The notes beneath the pieces are model-generated. The model was given only the letters and a program-made list of their open reading frames with translations, was not told the origin of the DNA and did no database searches. The position numbers were made by a program, and so were the translations under genes. Shown here piece after piece: positions 13,894 through 14,106 of a DNA stretch of 14,106 nucleotides. Each line of letters starts with the position of its first letter. Positions within the stretch are counted from its first letter, which is position 1. This DNA comes from DATCYX01 sp037444705 (GTDB taxonomy: Bacteria > Chloroflexota > Anaerolineae > Anaerolineales > UBA4823): contig JBBILY010000074.1 in the NCBI GenBank assembly GCA_037444705.1, positions 1 through 14,106 of the forward strand, in the 5' to 3' direction.

Positions 13894-14106
13894 GTGGAGC
13901 AGACGAAACACACCCTCCTCGTTGTGGAAGATGACCCCGATGTGGCTGAGATGCTCAACGCTTATTTTCAAATCCAGGGGTACGAGGTGGTTACCGTTAA
14001 TTGGGGAGAAGAGGCCCTCAAAACCTGCCAGGTAAAACAGCCAGACCTGATTATCCTGGACATTCGCCTGCCGGACATTGATGGTTACGAAGTCGCCCGG
14101 CGTCTG
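13894..14106 (+). CDS. Response regulator receiver domain, cut by window edge
   Basis: The first 71 codons are visible and the frame is open to the window edge. The start is GTG at 13894, five bases after the V4R stop; stops close the frame just upstream and no in-frame ATG exists before the domain. The receiver hallmarks are acidic pocket E12/D13/D14 (VVEDDPDVAEML) and phosphoacceptor D56 (LIILDIRLPDIDG). The conserved Thr/Ser and Lys, and any output domain, lie beyond the edge, so it could be a stand-alone receiver, a GGDEF protein, a transcription factor or a hybrid kinase. AAAGG lies only two bases before the GTG, so initiation is probably by coupling. Placement suggests a pathway in which Roadblock and V4R proteins feed into phospho-signalling. 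Confidence 0.88.
   Translation, partial: MEQTKHTLLVVEDDPDVAEMLNAYFQIQGYEVVTVNWGEEALKTCQVKQPDLIILDIRLPDIDGYEVARRL

Noticed and set aside
1..14106. tRNA genes, CRISPR arrays, insertion sequences or prophage
   Set aside because: I saw no cloverleaf-like segments, no regularly spaced repeats, no transposase or integrase translation and no terminal inverted repeats flanking a gene.

Overview
The window (about 14.1 kb) is densely coded bacterial DNA. Twelve genes lie on the minus strand (positions 1-12735) and diverge from a three-gene plus-strand operon (12869-14106) that runs off the right edge. I infer a Chloroflexota bacterium, probably Anaerolineae-like. The reasons are lipoproteins with Pro/Thr-rich 'PTPT' linkers, several L,D-transpeptidase/LysM/S41 envelope proteins, signs of menaquinone (UbiA and UbiD) and a DUF224-type membrane Fe-S oxidoreductase. 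This taxonomic call comes from protein style only; no marker gene is present. I see no tRNA, rRNA, CRISPR array, insertion sequence or phage gene.

Plus-strand operon: a Roadblock/LC7 protein, a V4R small-ligand-binding protein with five cysteines, and the start of a response regulator. It is driven by a TTGACA-17 bp-TACATT promoter with an extended -10. The promoter overlaps back to back with the extended -10 promoter of the divergent minus-strand operon.

Minus strand, in transcription order. (1) A UbiD-family prenyl-FMN decarboxylase followed by a complete NMT1/SsuA-type ABC importer (lipoprotein binding protein, ATPase, permease). Together they suggest uptake and decarboxylation of a small, probably aromatic, acid. 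(2) An OmpR-family response regulator, an overlapping histidine kinase, and a secreted or membrane-anchored protein ending in a beta/gamma-crystallin-like domain. This block looks lower in G+C than its neighbours and may be a transferred signalling module. A hairpin just upstream of the crystallin-like gene includes part of its ribosome binding site. (3) Envelope and quinone genes: a LysM protein with a structured leader, a UbiA-type prenyltransferase that is probably transcribed almost leaderless, a YkuD L,D-transpeptidase with two SH3-like modules whose stop codon sits inside its own terminator, and an S41 lipoprotein peptidase. (4) At the left edge, a membrane Fe-S oxidoreductase cut by the window. 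It resembles ETF:menaquinone oxidoreductases and heterodisulfide-reductase-related proteins.

Most notable: an S41 peptidase with Asn at the position of the catalytic Lys; an undescribed-looking two-component plus crystallin-like module; a UbiD-importer cluster of unknown substrate; a Roadblock-V4R-receiver operon with no Ras-like GTPase in view; and several strong intergenic hairpins.
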